Positions 7,479 through 15,782 are shown, numbered from the stretch's first letter. The stretch: DNA of 23,734 nucleotides from CAZTZL01 sp964617625 (GCA_964617625.1 CAZTZL010000043.1:1-23734), one strand, 5' to 3'. The notes: generated by a model from the sequence alone, not told the origin. Program-made: numbers and translations.

Positions 7479-10199
7479 TTATTTCTTTCTGTGTTCAAGC
7501 CATCCGAGCAGTCCGGACAGGAACAGCACGGTTGTCAGAAAACAAGCGCCGACACCGACAAAAAGGGCCGCTCCAAGCTGACCGAATCCCCGCCAGACCG
7601 AGAAAATCATCGATCCAAATCCCAGCATAGTCGTCAATGAAGTCAGCAGAATGGCTTTGCCTGTACTGGCAAAAACCACGCGAATATTCTTTCGGCCCTC
7701 ACTGACCCAGCGGTGGATAATATGTACGCCGTCATCGATTCCGATGCCCAGAATCATCGGGAGCCCCATCACATTCATTACTGTGAACTGCTGTCCGGTG
7801 AGTTTCATCAGGCCGATCATCCAAACCAGTCCGGCGGCCAGCGGGATCATGGCCATGAATGTATGTTTGACATTTCTAAAATCAATTAAGAGCAGAAGAA
7901 AAATAACAACAATAGTCAGAAACATCGCATTTCTTCCATCCCGTCCGATTATTTCTATCAGTGCCAAAAATACAGGGGGCATACCGGTGGCTTTATCGCT
8001 TACCTGATCCAGATCATCATTAAATCTGTGGAGAAATTTGGCGTCGTTCCAGATGCTTCCAGCGGGATAGACAGTGACCAGATATTGGGAATGGTCTGCA
8101 TTACTGTATTGATCCAATATGGAGACGGGTAAATCATTCAAATGAATCGGTTTTGTCGAGGCCATTGAAAGAACCGATTGCTTGAAATCCGAGGCAAATT
8201 CTCTCTGAAACAACTGCCACCGGCCGATGTTTTGGGTTTGGTTTTGATCCAAATGATTTTGCAGTATCTGTATGGGATCCTTAGACGTTGGATCGTCCGG
8301 ATTGCCTACCAGTGATCTGCATTTTCGATCCACTTTATCCTGGCCGCCGAGAAAAGCCATGTCCTGCATCTCCATCACATTCATGCGGAGACGGTTGATT
8401 TCATTTCGTATTACTACCCAATCATTTTTACTGATCCTTGGCCGGGTTTGAGACGAAGCCATTGCTTTTTGAATTTCCCGGATATAGGGTGCCCGCTCTT
8501 TTTGTTCCGATTCCGAGGGCAGGTATGCTGAAATGTCTTCGGTCATGGCGATGGACCCCATTTCCCGATATTGTTTGGCAATCTGGCGCGATTCGTCCGG
8601 ATCTTTTACCAGAACCATGGCATAATCCATTCCGAGATCGAATTTATTTAGGATGGTATCCTGAAGCGCGATCGATGTAAGACCTTTGGCTTCGATGTTC
8701 ATATAATTCTGGTCGAAAGTAATTTGCGAACTCAGTATGATGAACAATCCAGTCAGAACCAGAGCAATCAGGAGTGCCCACCGAAAATGATGTCCCAGCC
8801 AATTTCCCGCACTCCCCATAAATTGAAAGGAAATATCCTTTAATTCCTTTTGAGAGAAATCTTTTATCTTTTTTTCACGATGTCTTTCTCTGTAAACAAG
8901 AAAAATAGGAAGTACTAAAAATGTAGCAATCAAAGTGGCCAAAAGCCCGATACCGGTGACCAAACCCATCTCTTTCATCCCCCGCGAACTGCTGATGATC
9001 ATGGTTAGAAAGGCGCTGGCTGTGGTCAGGCCGCCGGTAATGACACCGCGCCCGACTTTAAGAAATGTCGTTTCTAGGGCTGTTTGGATGGACTGGCCCT
9101 TTGCCCTGAATTCGGTGAATCCTGAAATCAGGTGGATTGAAAAATCGATGCCCAGTCCGAGCAAAATGACAGCCATCATCTGTGTCATAATGTTTAACTG
9201 TCCGACAGTGACAGAAACGAGGCCGATGGCCCAGAGAATCCCGATTAACAGATTGGCTATGGCGAAGAGGGGAGCCACCCACATGCGGAAAGAAACAATG
9301 AGAAGGACCAGGATGGCCACAATTGCAATGAGACTGGTATATCCGAGACTCTTTTCCGAATACACCATCTCGTCGTGACAGATGGGCATCATTCCGGTCA
9401 GACCGGTACGCAGTCCGGGATATTCTTTCGCAGTTTCATCCACAATGTTTTGAATTACATTCGTGCCATTGACTACCAGATCCAGATCAACGACCGAAAA
9501 AGTGGGAATTGCATTCAGGATCAGGGCTTTTTTATCGTAAGATAGAAAATAGGGATCACCCAGAAGAAGCCCATCGGTCAAAGATTCAACTTCGGATTCG
9601 GACACGTTTTCGCCGGAGGTCAGTTTATTTAAAACACGGATCAGGTCTTCAATGCCGTCCAGGAACATAACAGCCTGATCTTCTTTTTGACGGGTTGAAA
9701 GAGATTCATCCCGGCCGACATATTCTTTTTCCATTGCATTGTTTAAATTCACCAGAAAATCTGTTAAATTGGGATCGGTATAGATCTCTTTCATGTTTTC
9801 CAAATCGTCTTTCTTCATCAACATCAGTCCGTGATTTTTTAGAAAATTCATTTCCATTTTATAATCCACACGGCTGATCAGGGACACAGTCCCGCTGTCC
9901 GTTTCAAGCACGGCTGATTTGAGTTTTGGTGCCACCGCATCCGCAAATGCTTTGATCTGTTTTTCTTCTCCCTGAGCAACCACGACGAAACTTGTCGAGG
10001 TTGTAAATTCATCGATGATTTTATTGTACTGAATGGTCCGTCGATCTTTTGAGGGCAGCAGATCTGACCAGCGCATGCTCACAGTCAGTTTGGTGGAAAG
10101 AAAGCCAAATATTACGGTCAGCAATATGACCAGGATCAGCATCCTCCCCGGATAATTCGCATGAATGTCAGCCAGTTTTTTCAAGATGGATTCTCGCAT
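7479..10199 (-). CDS. MMPL/RND-superfamily transporter
   Basis: About 906 aa from the second of two adjacent ATGs (10202 and 10199). AAGGAG at 10206-10211 sits best relative to the 10199 codon, and a further ATG at 10223 lies upstream of that ribosome site. The protein has two copies of the MMPL module: TM1 near 20-35, a periplasmic domain, a five-helix bundle with GLGIDFSIHLI (Asp about 352), then TM7, a second periplasmic domain and GIGIDDGVHIIHRW (Asp about 822). The Asp residues in the GIDxxxH motifs match the proton-relay position of MmpL/HpnN transporters. Family members export lipids, hopanoids or other hydrophobic molecules. It is the last gene of a minus-strand operon with a LolA-like protein and an outer-membrane barrel, which supports envelope transport of a hydrophobic cargo. 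Confidence 0.93.
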   Translation of the reverse strand: MRESILKKLADIHANYPGRMLILVILLTVIFGFLSTKLTVSMRWSDLLPSKDRRTIQYNKIIDEFTTSTSFVVVAQGEEKQIKAFADAVAPKLKSAVLETDSGTVSLISRVDYKMEMNFLKNHGLMLMKKDDLENMKEIYTDPNLTDFLVNLNNAMEKEYVGRDESLSTRQKEDQAVMFLDGIEDLIRVLNKLTSGENVSESEVESLTDGLLLGDPYFLSYDKKALILNAIPTFSVVDLDLVVNGTNVIQNIVDETAKEYPGLRTGLTGMMPICHDEMVYSEKSLGYTSLIAIVAILVLLIVSFRMWVAPLFAIANLLIGILWAIGLVSVTVGQLNIMTQMMAVILLGLGIDFSIHLISGFTEFRAKGQSIQTALETTFLKVGRGVITGGLTTASAFLTMIISSSRGMKEMGLVTGIGLLATLIATFLVLPIFLVYRERHREKKIKDFSQKELKDISFQFMGSAGNWLGHHFRWALLIALVLTGLFIILSSQITFDQNYMNIEAKGLTSIALQDTILNKFDLGMDYAMVLVKDPDESRQIAKQYREMGSIAMTEDISAYLPSESEQKERAPYIREIQKAMASSQTRPRISKNDWVVIRNEINRLRMNVMEMQDMAFLGGQDKVDRKCRSLVGNPDDPTSKDPIQILQNHLDQNQTQNIGRWQLFQREFASDFKQSVLSMASTKPIHLNDLPVSILDQYSNADHSQYLVTVYPAGSIWNDAKFLHRFNDDLDQVSDKATGMPPVFLALIEIIGRDGRNAMFLTIVVIFLLLLIDFRNVKHTFMAMIPLAAGLVWMIGLMKLTGQQFTVMNVMGLPMILGIGIDDGVHIIHRWVSEGRKNIRVVFASTGKAILLTSLTTMLGFGSMIFSVWRGFGQLGAALFVGVGACFLTTVLFLSGLLGWLEHRKK

Positions 10200-10257
10200 C
10201 ATAGACTCCTTATAAATCAACAACCTAATGATATGAAGTATAAATTTTGTTTGGGAC

Positions 10258-11298
10258 TCAATTTATTTTCTTTGCTTTATTAAAAGGGCAAAACCGGTTT
10301 TCACAACCGGTACAAATATTCTTTACTATAATAACAAGACCAATTCCGTTCAAAATCCAGAAACAAAAAAACAGTTTCCAATCCCGGGTGAGCCAGAATT
10401 GCGGGAATCCAAGAATCAGAATCAGGCCGGTCACTAACCCCATCATTTCGCTTTTTGTGTACTCGCCGGGCCGACGGTCTTTAAATAACCTCGCGGCCAG
10501 GCCGGGAAAGACGTGAGCGCAGTTTCTTTTACTGGAACATTTGGTGCAAAAGGACAGGACAATCATTATGGATGAAACTGCGATTAATACGAGATAGATC
10601 GTACCGATCCGAAAATCGGATGAAAACAGGATTTTTACCGCCAGGACCAAGGCGGCAGCGACACAAGCCAGGCTGAACAGTCCCAGAAATATTCGCATTG
10701 TGTATCTTGGTTGATATTTCTTGGGGAAAAAGGCTCCTGTCTGTTGTTTGTAGTCCAGATAGGGTTGTCCGTAGCGGACTGCCAGATCCCGCTCTTCAGC
10801 CATGCACATTTCATAGAATATTGGGATCCACACGAATGAATAAAGAGTTAGAAAAGGCGAATGACAGAGAAAAGCAAATACCCACCAGTAAGGGAGTTCT
10901 CCCAGAGCCTGCGGATGCCTGATTTTCAAGTAGATTCCTTTGTATAAAGTATGGTCCTTGCTCGGTGTCATGGTTTCTTTTCCAGCGTCATGTATACCGC
11001 GATACCACAGTAGGCCTGCCGGGATGGCGATCCCGATCGCGATTAAGATTGAAATCCACCAGGACCATGGAAAGGTTTTCGGAAGAGAAAGGGGTAACGG
11101 ATAAAACACGTAAAGGATATAATTGGCTGATGCAATAAGCATCATTATTCCTGAAATCAGGCGTGATTGGGCACATTTTTGATAGGCAATGGCTCCGATC
11201 TTTTTTTCAAGAGCGGCCGGGCTGACACTTTTGATATAAAAAATCAACGTGAGCAGGGTCGAGGCTAATAAAATAACGATATTGATCCAGGCAATCAT
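10258..11298 (-). CDS. Membrane protein: ICMT/PEMT-like methyltransferase domain fused to a cysteine-rich membrane domain
   Basis: A 346-aa polytopic protein. The N-terminal part (1-195) has several membrane helices followed by the isoprenylcysteine-methyltransferase-type C-terminal motif: GIYLKIRHPQALGELPYWW (121-139; RHP at 127-129), then EER (168-170) and YGQPYLDYKQQTGAFFP (176-192). In that family this region binds S-adenosylmethionine at the membrane. The C-terminal part (about 200-346) has two to four more helices and two cysteine groups: C251, C254, C260 with H262 (CxxCx5CxH, followed by VFPG), and C329, C332, C337 (CxxCx4C). This suggests a metal or Fe-S site. I do not recognise the second domain by name. 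It lies 18 bp after the barrel gene and 58 bp before the MMPL gene. It may methylate the exported lipid or a lipid carrier; that is inference. Confidence 0.8.
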   Translation of the reverse strand: MIAWINIVILLASTLLTLIFYIKSVSPAALEKKIGAIAYQKCAQSRLISGIMMLIASANYILYVFYPLPLSLPKTFPWSWWISILIAIGIAIPAGLLWYRGIHDAGKETMTPSKDHTLYKGIYLKIRHPQALGELPYWWVFAFLCHSPFLTLYSFVWIPIFYEMCMAEERDLAVRYGQPYLDYKQQTGAFFPKKYQPRYTMRIFLGLFSLACVAAALVLAVKILFSSDFRIGTIYLVLIAVSSIMIVLSFCTKCSSKRNCAHVFPGLAARLFKDRRPGEYTKSEMMGLVTGLILILGFPQFWLTRDWKLFFCFWILNGIGLVIIVKNICTGCENRFCPFNKAKKIN

Positions 11299-11316
11299 TT
11301 AATGATTCCCTCTATT

Positions 11317-12492
11317 TCAGAAATAGACGCGCAGGCGAATCAACCCGCCGTTGCCAAGATTTTTGTTGAAAGCGGCTGTTTCCGATCCAAAATAGAAATT
11401 GGCGTAGGCAGTCACTTCGACATTTTCAAAGGGTGTTGCTGTCAATGACGGGAGAAGGGCGACACTGCCGTCACCGGCTGCGATGATGCTCAAACCCAGT
11501 TGCGTTAAATCCGAAATAGGATGCTGAATCAGCATATAAATCTGGTGCCGGGTCAGAGTCTTTTGTTCGGCACTGAGATAGCGCATCCAATCATTCAAAG
11601 TATAATCGTTCTCTTTTGTCGGACAAGCGGAGTTGTAAAAGTACTCGAACATAATAAAAGTCTGGGATGCGAATGTATAGTTCAGACCGGCCACCAGTTC
11701 CGTAAAATCCGTACTTTTGCGCATGTCGTTATAGCCGCCCTCGATCCAGACACCCAGCCCCAGCAATTCGCCCACAATACTGCCGCCAACCATGTCCCGT
11801 TTTTCAGCTTCTCCCGCGAATCCGGATTCCGATAAAACACTATAATCATGAAACAGCCACATTTTCTCAATCGCAGTCACCGCGATGTCGAATCGTCCCA
11901 GACCGATTTTTGTAGTAACCAGTTTAGCGGATTGATCCCAATTTTCTTCCGGTGCGATGAGAGCCGTTAAATTCCACCGGCCGGACAGGGCAACATCGGC
12001 GCGAACGGCATTGTGTCCCGGCTGCTCATAGGTAGGGTCAAACAGATCTTTGGTGTTGAAGAGATCCGTGGGATTCCAGGCGTAACCGGAACCCAGTGAA
12101 ATTTGCTGTTTGCCCATGGTTAAATCCCATTTGTTGAAAGAAATTTTGACATAGGCATTGTCCAATTTGGAATTGTCATCGAAAGGAAAGACATAAAAAG
12201 GCCGAAGGATTTCTGGAATTTGTTCCACGACATTTGCAGGCAAATAATCCGTAATCTGCCATCGGGTTTTTCCGTGATAAGTGATCCAGTTGATGTTGCC
12301 CCCAAACTGGACACGATCCCAGTCTCCCTTCAAATCCAATCTCAATTTGTTGCTTTGTAATTGAATGGTTTCTTTATGAATTTGCGCACCCATCCACTGG
12401 GATTCAAAATAACCGAACAGATCCACGTCTCTGGCAAACAGGGGGCAGCAGAAAATCCACAATCCTATCGAACAAACGGCCAGGATTTTCAT
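11317..12492 (-). CDS. Outer-membrane beta-barrel protein of the MMPL operon
   Basis: 391 aa. The start ATG overlaps the stop of the LolA-like gene by four bases (ATGA), so translation is coupled. Residues 1-20 are a signal peptide (cleavage probably after CCPLFA). The mature chain is a run of alternating-residue amphipathic strands rich in Trp, Tyr and Gly, with phrases such as KLRLDLKGDWDRVQFGGNINW, DLTMGKQQISLGSGYAWNP (split from neighbours here) and a C-terminal IRLRVYF ending in Phe, the usual signal for outer-membrane insertion by BAM. It resembles DUF1302/alginate-porin-like barrels that accompany MMPL and LolA-like genes in other bacteria, but I cannot name the exact family. Probably the outer-membrane station of the export route. 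Confidence 0.82.
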   Translation of the reverse strand: MKILAVCSIGLWIFCCPLFARDVDLFGYFESQWMGAQIHKETIQLQSNKLRLDLKGDWDRVQFGGNINWITYHGKTRWQITDYLPANVVEQIPEILRPFYVFPFDDNSKLDNAYVKISFNKWDLTMGKQQISLGSGYAWNPTDLFNTKDLFDPTYEQPGHNAVRADVALSGRWNLTALIAPEENWDQSAKLVTTKIGLGRFDIAVTAIEKMWLFHDYSVLSESGFAGEAEKRDMVGGSIVGELLGLGVWIEGGYNDMRKSTDFTELVAGLNYTFASQTFIMFEYFYNSACPTKENDYTLNDWMRYLSAEQKTLTRHQIYMLIQHPISDLTQLGLSIIAAGDGSVALLPSLTATPFENVEVTAYANFYFGSETAAFNKNLGNGGLIRLRVYF

Positions 12493-13247
12493 TGTTTCAT
12501 TCCCCTTTCCGTGAACATTTCATCTTTCAAGGGCAAGTTGTATTTAACTTCAAGCATTTCCATTCGTGTCCGGGAATTATCCAGATCGTTGATCATCTCA
12601 ATTTTCATGGCCGTGGGGATTTGATCGATGATTTGAATGTCCGATTGTTTCAACGTCTTGATTTTACGATCCGGCTGGTTTTCATCGTAATAGTCCACCT
12701 GGATCGGGACAAAGTTGTCCCGGTGCACGAACATGACAAGACGGGAATAGGAAACGTCCCGGCCCGGATTCCTGGTCATTTCGATCTGGAAACAGGATTG
12801 GTCGTCTATTTTTTGATCCTTCAACCGTTTGGATGTGTAATCCTTTACGAAACTGTCGCCGGCCCCCATATCTTCGTAACTGAAATCGCTGCCTTCCATT
12901 TTTTGCCTCTTGGCGTGAGTGGCCAGTTTACGGACCCGGTTTGTACGTGGAAAATACATCCAGATATCATCGGCGTAATTTAACATCAATGTGGATTCAT
13001 CTTTTACACGGACGGGTTCCAGATAGCGAATCAGATTTTTCTCTCCGTGATTTTTGCTCCAGGATTCGTAAACAAATGTTCTTTCCTGCCCCGAGGATGT
13101 TTGTATGATCATATCGGATTTGCACCACATGGTTTCAGGATTCAACAAATCATTGACTTTTTTAATGATTTGCGGACCGGTCAGCTCCTGAGCGGTCAGT
13201 AACTGACATCCTGTAAAAAAGATGATTGCTGCTATCCACTTTTTCAT
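12489..13247 (-). CDS. Outer-membrane lipoprotein-sorting (LolA-like, PF17131/TP0789-type) protein
   Basis: 252 aa from the ATG at 13247. CTCCTT on the plus strand (13255-13260), read as AAGGAG, lies seven bases upstream, whereas an ATG at 13265 precedes that ribosome site. The leader MKKWIAAIIFFTGC is followed by QLLTAQ: either signal peptidase I cleavage after TAQ or a lipoprotein Cys14. The region 91-128, YADDIWMYFPRTNRVRKLA to SDFSYEDM, is the hallmark of the LolA-like outer membrane lipoprotein-sorting family, a half-barrel that binds acyl chains. Known relatives sit next to MMPL or ABC lipid exporters. Here it would ferry a hydrophobic cargo across the periplasm between the MMPL transporter and the barrel. 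The gene follows the second TetR gene by 47 bp, with an operator-like site in between. Confidence 0.9.
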   Translation of the reverse strand: MKKWIAAIIFFTGCQLLTAQELTGPQIIKKVNDLLNPETMWCKSDMIIQTSSGQERTFVYESWSKNHGEKNLIRYLEPVRVKDESTLMLNYADDIWMYFPRTNRVRKLATHAKRQKMEGSDFSYEDMGAGDSFVKDYTSKRLKDQKIDDQSCFQIEMTRNPGRDVSYSRLVMFVHRDNFVPIQVDYYDENQPDRKIKTLKQSDIQIIDQIPTAMKIEMINDLDNSRTRMEMLEVKYNLPLKDEMFTERGMKQ

Positions 13248-13265
13248 ATTGATTCTCCTTATCAT

Positions 13266-13279
13266 ACCGACTGGCCGGT
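13266..13279. promoter_or_regulatory. Second TetR2 operator-like site, upstream of the LolA-like gene
   Basis: CCGACTGGCCGG (13267-13278) matches the perfect palindrome CCGACCGGTCGG in front of the second tetR gene at 10 of 12 positions. It lies between the tetR stop and the ribosome site of the LolA-like gene. No convincing promoter was found beside it, so it may act as a second binding site inside the transcript region. Confidence 0.5.
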
Positions 13280-13294
13280 TAGAAAATAAAAAAA

Positions 13295-13906
13295 TTAATT
13301 TTTCTTCTGCACACCACTCATGATAAGCTCTGCAAGTTGTTCCAGTGCCGGTTTTATTTTAAAAATGTTTCTGTCCAGAAGCCACTGAATCATAATGCCG
13401 TCCATGGTGCCGATTATAATTGCGGATACCACTGTGATATCCATTGATTTGAAAGCACCTTTTTTAATGCCCTCTTTTAATATTTCGGCGATCTGTTCGC
13501 GATAGGTACGGTACATTCTATTCAGTCCGAATACATCTTTTCCCTGATGAAGCCGGACGCTTTCCGCCCAGATGTCCAGCATGATGTCCGCATAATCCAG
13601 AAATTCCTCATCCATGATATCGGTCCAGGAGACGATGTAGGTGTACAATTTTTCTTTCGGGTCTTCAATTTTCTTTAGTTTTTTTGCAATTTGAGTTTGT
13701 GCTTCTTTCACGAATACATTGAATGCTGCGATGGCCAATTCTTCTTTGCTTTTGAAATACTCGTAAATCGTGCCTTTTCCAATTCCGGCAGCCTCGGCAA
13801 TGTGAATCATTTTGGTATTGGGCAGACCAAGTTTGGCAAATACCTTGATGGCTGCCTCAAGTATCAGATTTCGTTTTTCTTCTTTATCTACGATTTTCGG
13901 TGCCAT
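13295..13906 (-). CDS. TetR/AcrR-family repressor of the MMPL operon
   Basis: A 203-aa TetR regulator. Residues 11-56 carry the helix-turn-helix (LILEAAIKVFAKLG ... IAEAAGIGKGTIYEYFKSKEEL). The C-terminal helices (DIMLDIWAESVRLHQG ... AIIIGTMDGIMIQWLLD) are the TetR_C type seen in regulators of lipid and efflux genes. It is the first gene of the minus-strand operon with the LolA-like protein, barrel, methyltransferase-like protein and MMPL transporter. A perfect CCGACCGGTCGG palindrome overlaps its predicted transcription start, and a degenerate copy lies in front of the next gene, so it probably represses itself and the transport genes. The effector is unknown; a hydrophobic cargo of the transporter is the obvious candidate. 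Confidence 0.93.
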   Translation of the reverse strand: MAPKIVDKEEKRNLILEAAIKVFAKLGLPNTKMIHIAEAAGIGKGTIYEYFKSKEELAIAAFNVFVKEAQTQIAKKLKKIEDPKEKLYTYIVSWTDIMDEEFLDYADIMLDIWAESVRLHQGKDVFGLNRMYRTYREQIAEILKEGIKKGAFKSMDITVVSAIIIGTMDGIMIQWLLDRNIFKIKPALEQLAELIMSGVQKKN

Positions 13907-13930
13907 CCGGATGTCTTTCTTTTTTAATGG

Positions 13931-13946
13931 CCGACCGGTCGGTCGG
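13931..13946. promoter_or_regulatory. TetR2 operator palindrome
   Basis: CCGACCGGTCGGTCGG contains a perfect 12-bp palindrome (13931-13942) plus a repeated half-site TCGG. It lies four bases downstream of the -10 box of the tetR promoter, so bound repressor would block initiation. GC-rich GACCGGTC-type dyads are common TetR-family operators. Confidence 0.7.
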
Positions 13947-13950
13947 AATA

Positions 13951-13979
13951 AATATACAACAACAATTCTTAGATGTCAA
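13951..13979 (-). promoter_or_regulatory. Sigma70-type promoter of the second tetR/MMPL operon
   Basis: On the minus strand, TTGACA (13979-13974) and TATATT (13956-13951) are separated by 17 bp. Hexamers and spacing are identical to the first tetR promoter at 49-77. It reads toward the tetR gene starting at 13906. Confidence 0.75.
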
Positions 13980-13988
13980 GTGATTTTC

Positions 13989-14025
13989 AAAAAAGATGGA
14001 GCCCGCTTCTCAGGCGGACTCCATC
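13989..14025 (-). terminator. Intrinsic terminator after the BlaR1/TonB gene (hairpin repeat copy 1)
   Basis: A GATGGAGTCCG arm pairs with CGGGCTCCATC (one mismatch) around a short loop at 13995-14025, followed on the minus strand by six T (13994-13989). It begins 14 bp after the stop codon of the peptidase/TonB gene. A near-identical hairpin (28 of 31 bases) occurs at 16645-16675. Confidence 0.75.
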
Positions 14026-14038
14026 ACTCTTTTGGTGA

Positions 14039-15361
14039 TTAATGTAATTTGAAACTGATGGGAACGGCGACCCAGACGGCGACCGGATCGTCGCCCTGTT
14101 TGGCCGGGTTCCATTTAACAGATTGGATGGCTTTGATTGCGGCTTTGTCGCATTCGGGATTGACCGATTCCTGGACTTTGGTCTTCAGAACTTCTCCGGT
14201 TTCACTGATGTGGACATAGAGCACCACTTTGCCTTCGGTTCCTGCTTTTCTGGCTGCTTCGGGATACTCCAGGTTTTTCTGGATCTCGGCGAAACCGCCC
14301 ACGGGCATCGGAGGCGTNNNNNNNNNNNNNNNNNNNNNNNNNNNNNNNNNNNNNNNNNNNNNNNNNNNNNNNNNNNNNNNNNNNNNNNNNNNNNNNNNNN
14401 NNNNNNNNNNNNNNNNNACAATGAAAATAAGAAGTCCGGCTAAAATCAAACCGATTTTAAGTTTGGATGTATTGTGCATTTTTACCTCCCTGATTAAGTA
14501 CTGAACACGGTTGAGGAGTTCGTTTTTCTGCCTGATCAGGGCAGACGCCGAGGAGACACCCAACCGGGTTTGCACCATGTTCTCGGCGATTTCGACCAAA
14601 GCTCTGGAATATTCCACGGAAAGTCCCGAGTTGTTTTCGATTGAAGCTTCGTCACATGCCATTTCACGACATTCATTCATCCGCTTGCTGAGCTGCCAGA
14701 CCAAAGGATGGAAAAAATAGATGGCCTGCGCCAAGATTTGCAATAACTGGGCGATCCCGTCTTTTCTTTTAATGTGAGCAAGTTCATGTTGAATGATCAT
14801 TCTTTTGCATCGTTCCGACCACTGATCCCAAAGAGCGGGCACATAAATATTTTGAGGCATCATTCCCATAGTCAGGGGAATACTGATTTTATCGCTTTTC
14901 AGTATTTGAATTGAAGCGATGTTGTTCCCCAGATCGAGTTTTTGATGATCGATTTTAACTGCTGTTTTTAACCGGCTTTTTAATCTTAATGTCAGGCTCA
15001 GTGCAATGAGAATCGATCCGACCGCAAAAAGTGTCCAGATTATCAAAAGCCAGCCGGTGTACCGTATTTCCAGAAACCATGCTTTTGAAGAGACGATTTC
15101 GGATACGGGTTGAATCACAGTGGCTGCACTGGCCGAATTGGTGTCCGATACCGGTAATGAAAGAAAGGTGGCCGGCAGGAAAGGAGGAAGGAGGAGTTTG
15201 ATCAGTCCGATCAGTGTAACGGCGTATTTTAACCGGGCGGATGTGTTTTGCAATAGATAGAGTGCAAAAAATAACAGTCCCAGAAAAAAAGTATTTTGGA
15301 TAACCGCCCAGCCGAAATAGGTCATCCAGCCGCTGCCCAAACGATTGATAAAATCGATCAT
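14039..15361 (-). CDS. M56-family (BlaR1-type) membrane metallopeptidase with TonB C-terminal domain, interrupted by an assembly gap
   Basis: The N-terminal part has BlaR1/MecR1 architecture: membrane helices near 15-37, 45-68 and 102-125, a zinc-peptidase domain with HELAH at 192-196 and a third ligand region REMACDEAS (232-240), then a fourth helix (about 302-315) running into the N gap. Beyond the gap the frame continues with EYPEAARKAGTEGKVVLYVH and a terminal VPISFKLH, a TonB C-terminal domain rather than a penicillin-binding sensor. Such M56-TonB fusions are common in FCB bacteria, but because the 100 N hide the linker, two separate genes cannot be excluded. It lies two bases after the BlaI-type gene. 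By analogy with BlaR1 it would cleave the repressor on an envelope signal. No beta-lactamase is adjacent. Confidence 0.85.
   Translation of the reverse strand: MIDFINRLGSGWMTYFGWAVIQNTFFLGLLFFALYLLQNTSARLKYAVTLIGLIKLLLPPFLPATFLSLPVSDTNSASAATVIQPVSEIVSSKAWFLEIRYTGWLLIIWTLFAVGSILIALSLTLRLKSRLKTAVKIDHQKLDLGNNIASIQILKSDKISIPLTMGMMPQNIYVPALWDQWSERCKRMIIQHELAHIKRKDGIAQLLQILAQAIYFFHPLVWQLSKRMNECREMACDEASIENNSGLSVEYSRALVEIAENMVQTRLGVSSASALIRQKNELLNRVQYLIREVKMHNTSKLKIGLILAGLLIFIXXXXXXXXXXXXXXXXXXXXXXXXXXXXXXXXXXTPPMPVGGFAEIQKNLEYPEAARKAGTEGKVVLYVHISETGEVLKTKVQESVNPECDKAAIKAIQSVKWNPAKQGDDPVAVWVAVPISFKLH
14318..14417. other. Assembly gap (100 N)
   Basis: A run of exactly 100 N inside the M56/TonB gene, a standard placeholder for unknown length. 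It hides the linker between the last membrane helix and the TonB domain. Confidence 0.98.
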
Positions 15362-15363
15362 GG

Positions 15364-15756
15364 TTATTTGCTCCTTAACGCTTTTTCCTTTTTATCCAGA
15401 ATAAATTTAATTTCTTTCAATTCTTCCAGACTGAGGTTCTCGGTGTTGATTAAAAAGTTGGCCATGGCCGGCACGGAACCTTCAAACATTCTTGAAACCA
15501 CTTGAGCCATCTCGGATCGGATGATTTTCTCTCGGCTTTTTTGGGGTGTGTAAAAGTTAACCAGACCGATTTTTTCTCTATTTAAAAATCCTTTTTTCTC
15601 CAGTGTGTTCATCACTGTTTGTATGGTTGTATAGGCTTTTTCGCCATTCGGGAAGGCCTCTTTACAAACATCCCGGACAGAAGAAGGTTTTTTCAATTCC
15701 CAGATGGTATCCATAATTTCCCATTCTACAGGAGTCAATTTTTTATTTTTGGACAT
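15364..15756 (-). CDS. BlaI/MecI/CopY-family transcriptional repressor
   Basis: 130 aa, normal for the family. The winged helix is clear: LTPVEWEIMDTIWELKKPS at the N-terminus, then AYTTIQTVMNTLEKKGFL as recognition helix and wing entry (about 41-58). The C-terminal part is the dimerisation helix region with the IIRSEMAQVVSRMF stretch, where BlaR1-type peptidases cut their partner. Its own promoter (15799-15827) carries a TACTATA-AC-TATAGTA dyad at the transcription start, matching the TACTA/TAGTA-type operators of BlaI repressors. It is followed after two bases by the M56 peptidase/TonB gene, its likely signal-dependent antagonist. Confidence 0.94.
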   Translation of the reverse strand: MSKNKKLTPVEWEIMDTIWELKKPSSVRDVCKEAFPNGEKAYTTIQTVMNTLEKKGFLNREKIGLVNFYTPQKSREKIIRSEMAQVVSRMFEGSVPAMANFLINTENLSLEELKEIKFILDKKEKALRSK

Positions 15757-15782
15757 GGTTTCTCCTATTCTTGCAGTTGGTC

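Noticed and set aside
12492..12983. Plus-strand open frame of 163 codons opposite the LolA-like gene
   Set aside because: Antisense shadow; the minus-strand protein carries clear family motifs.
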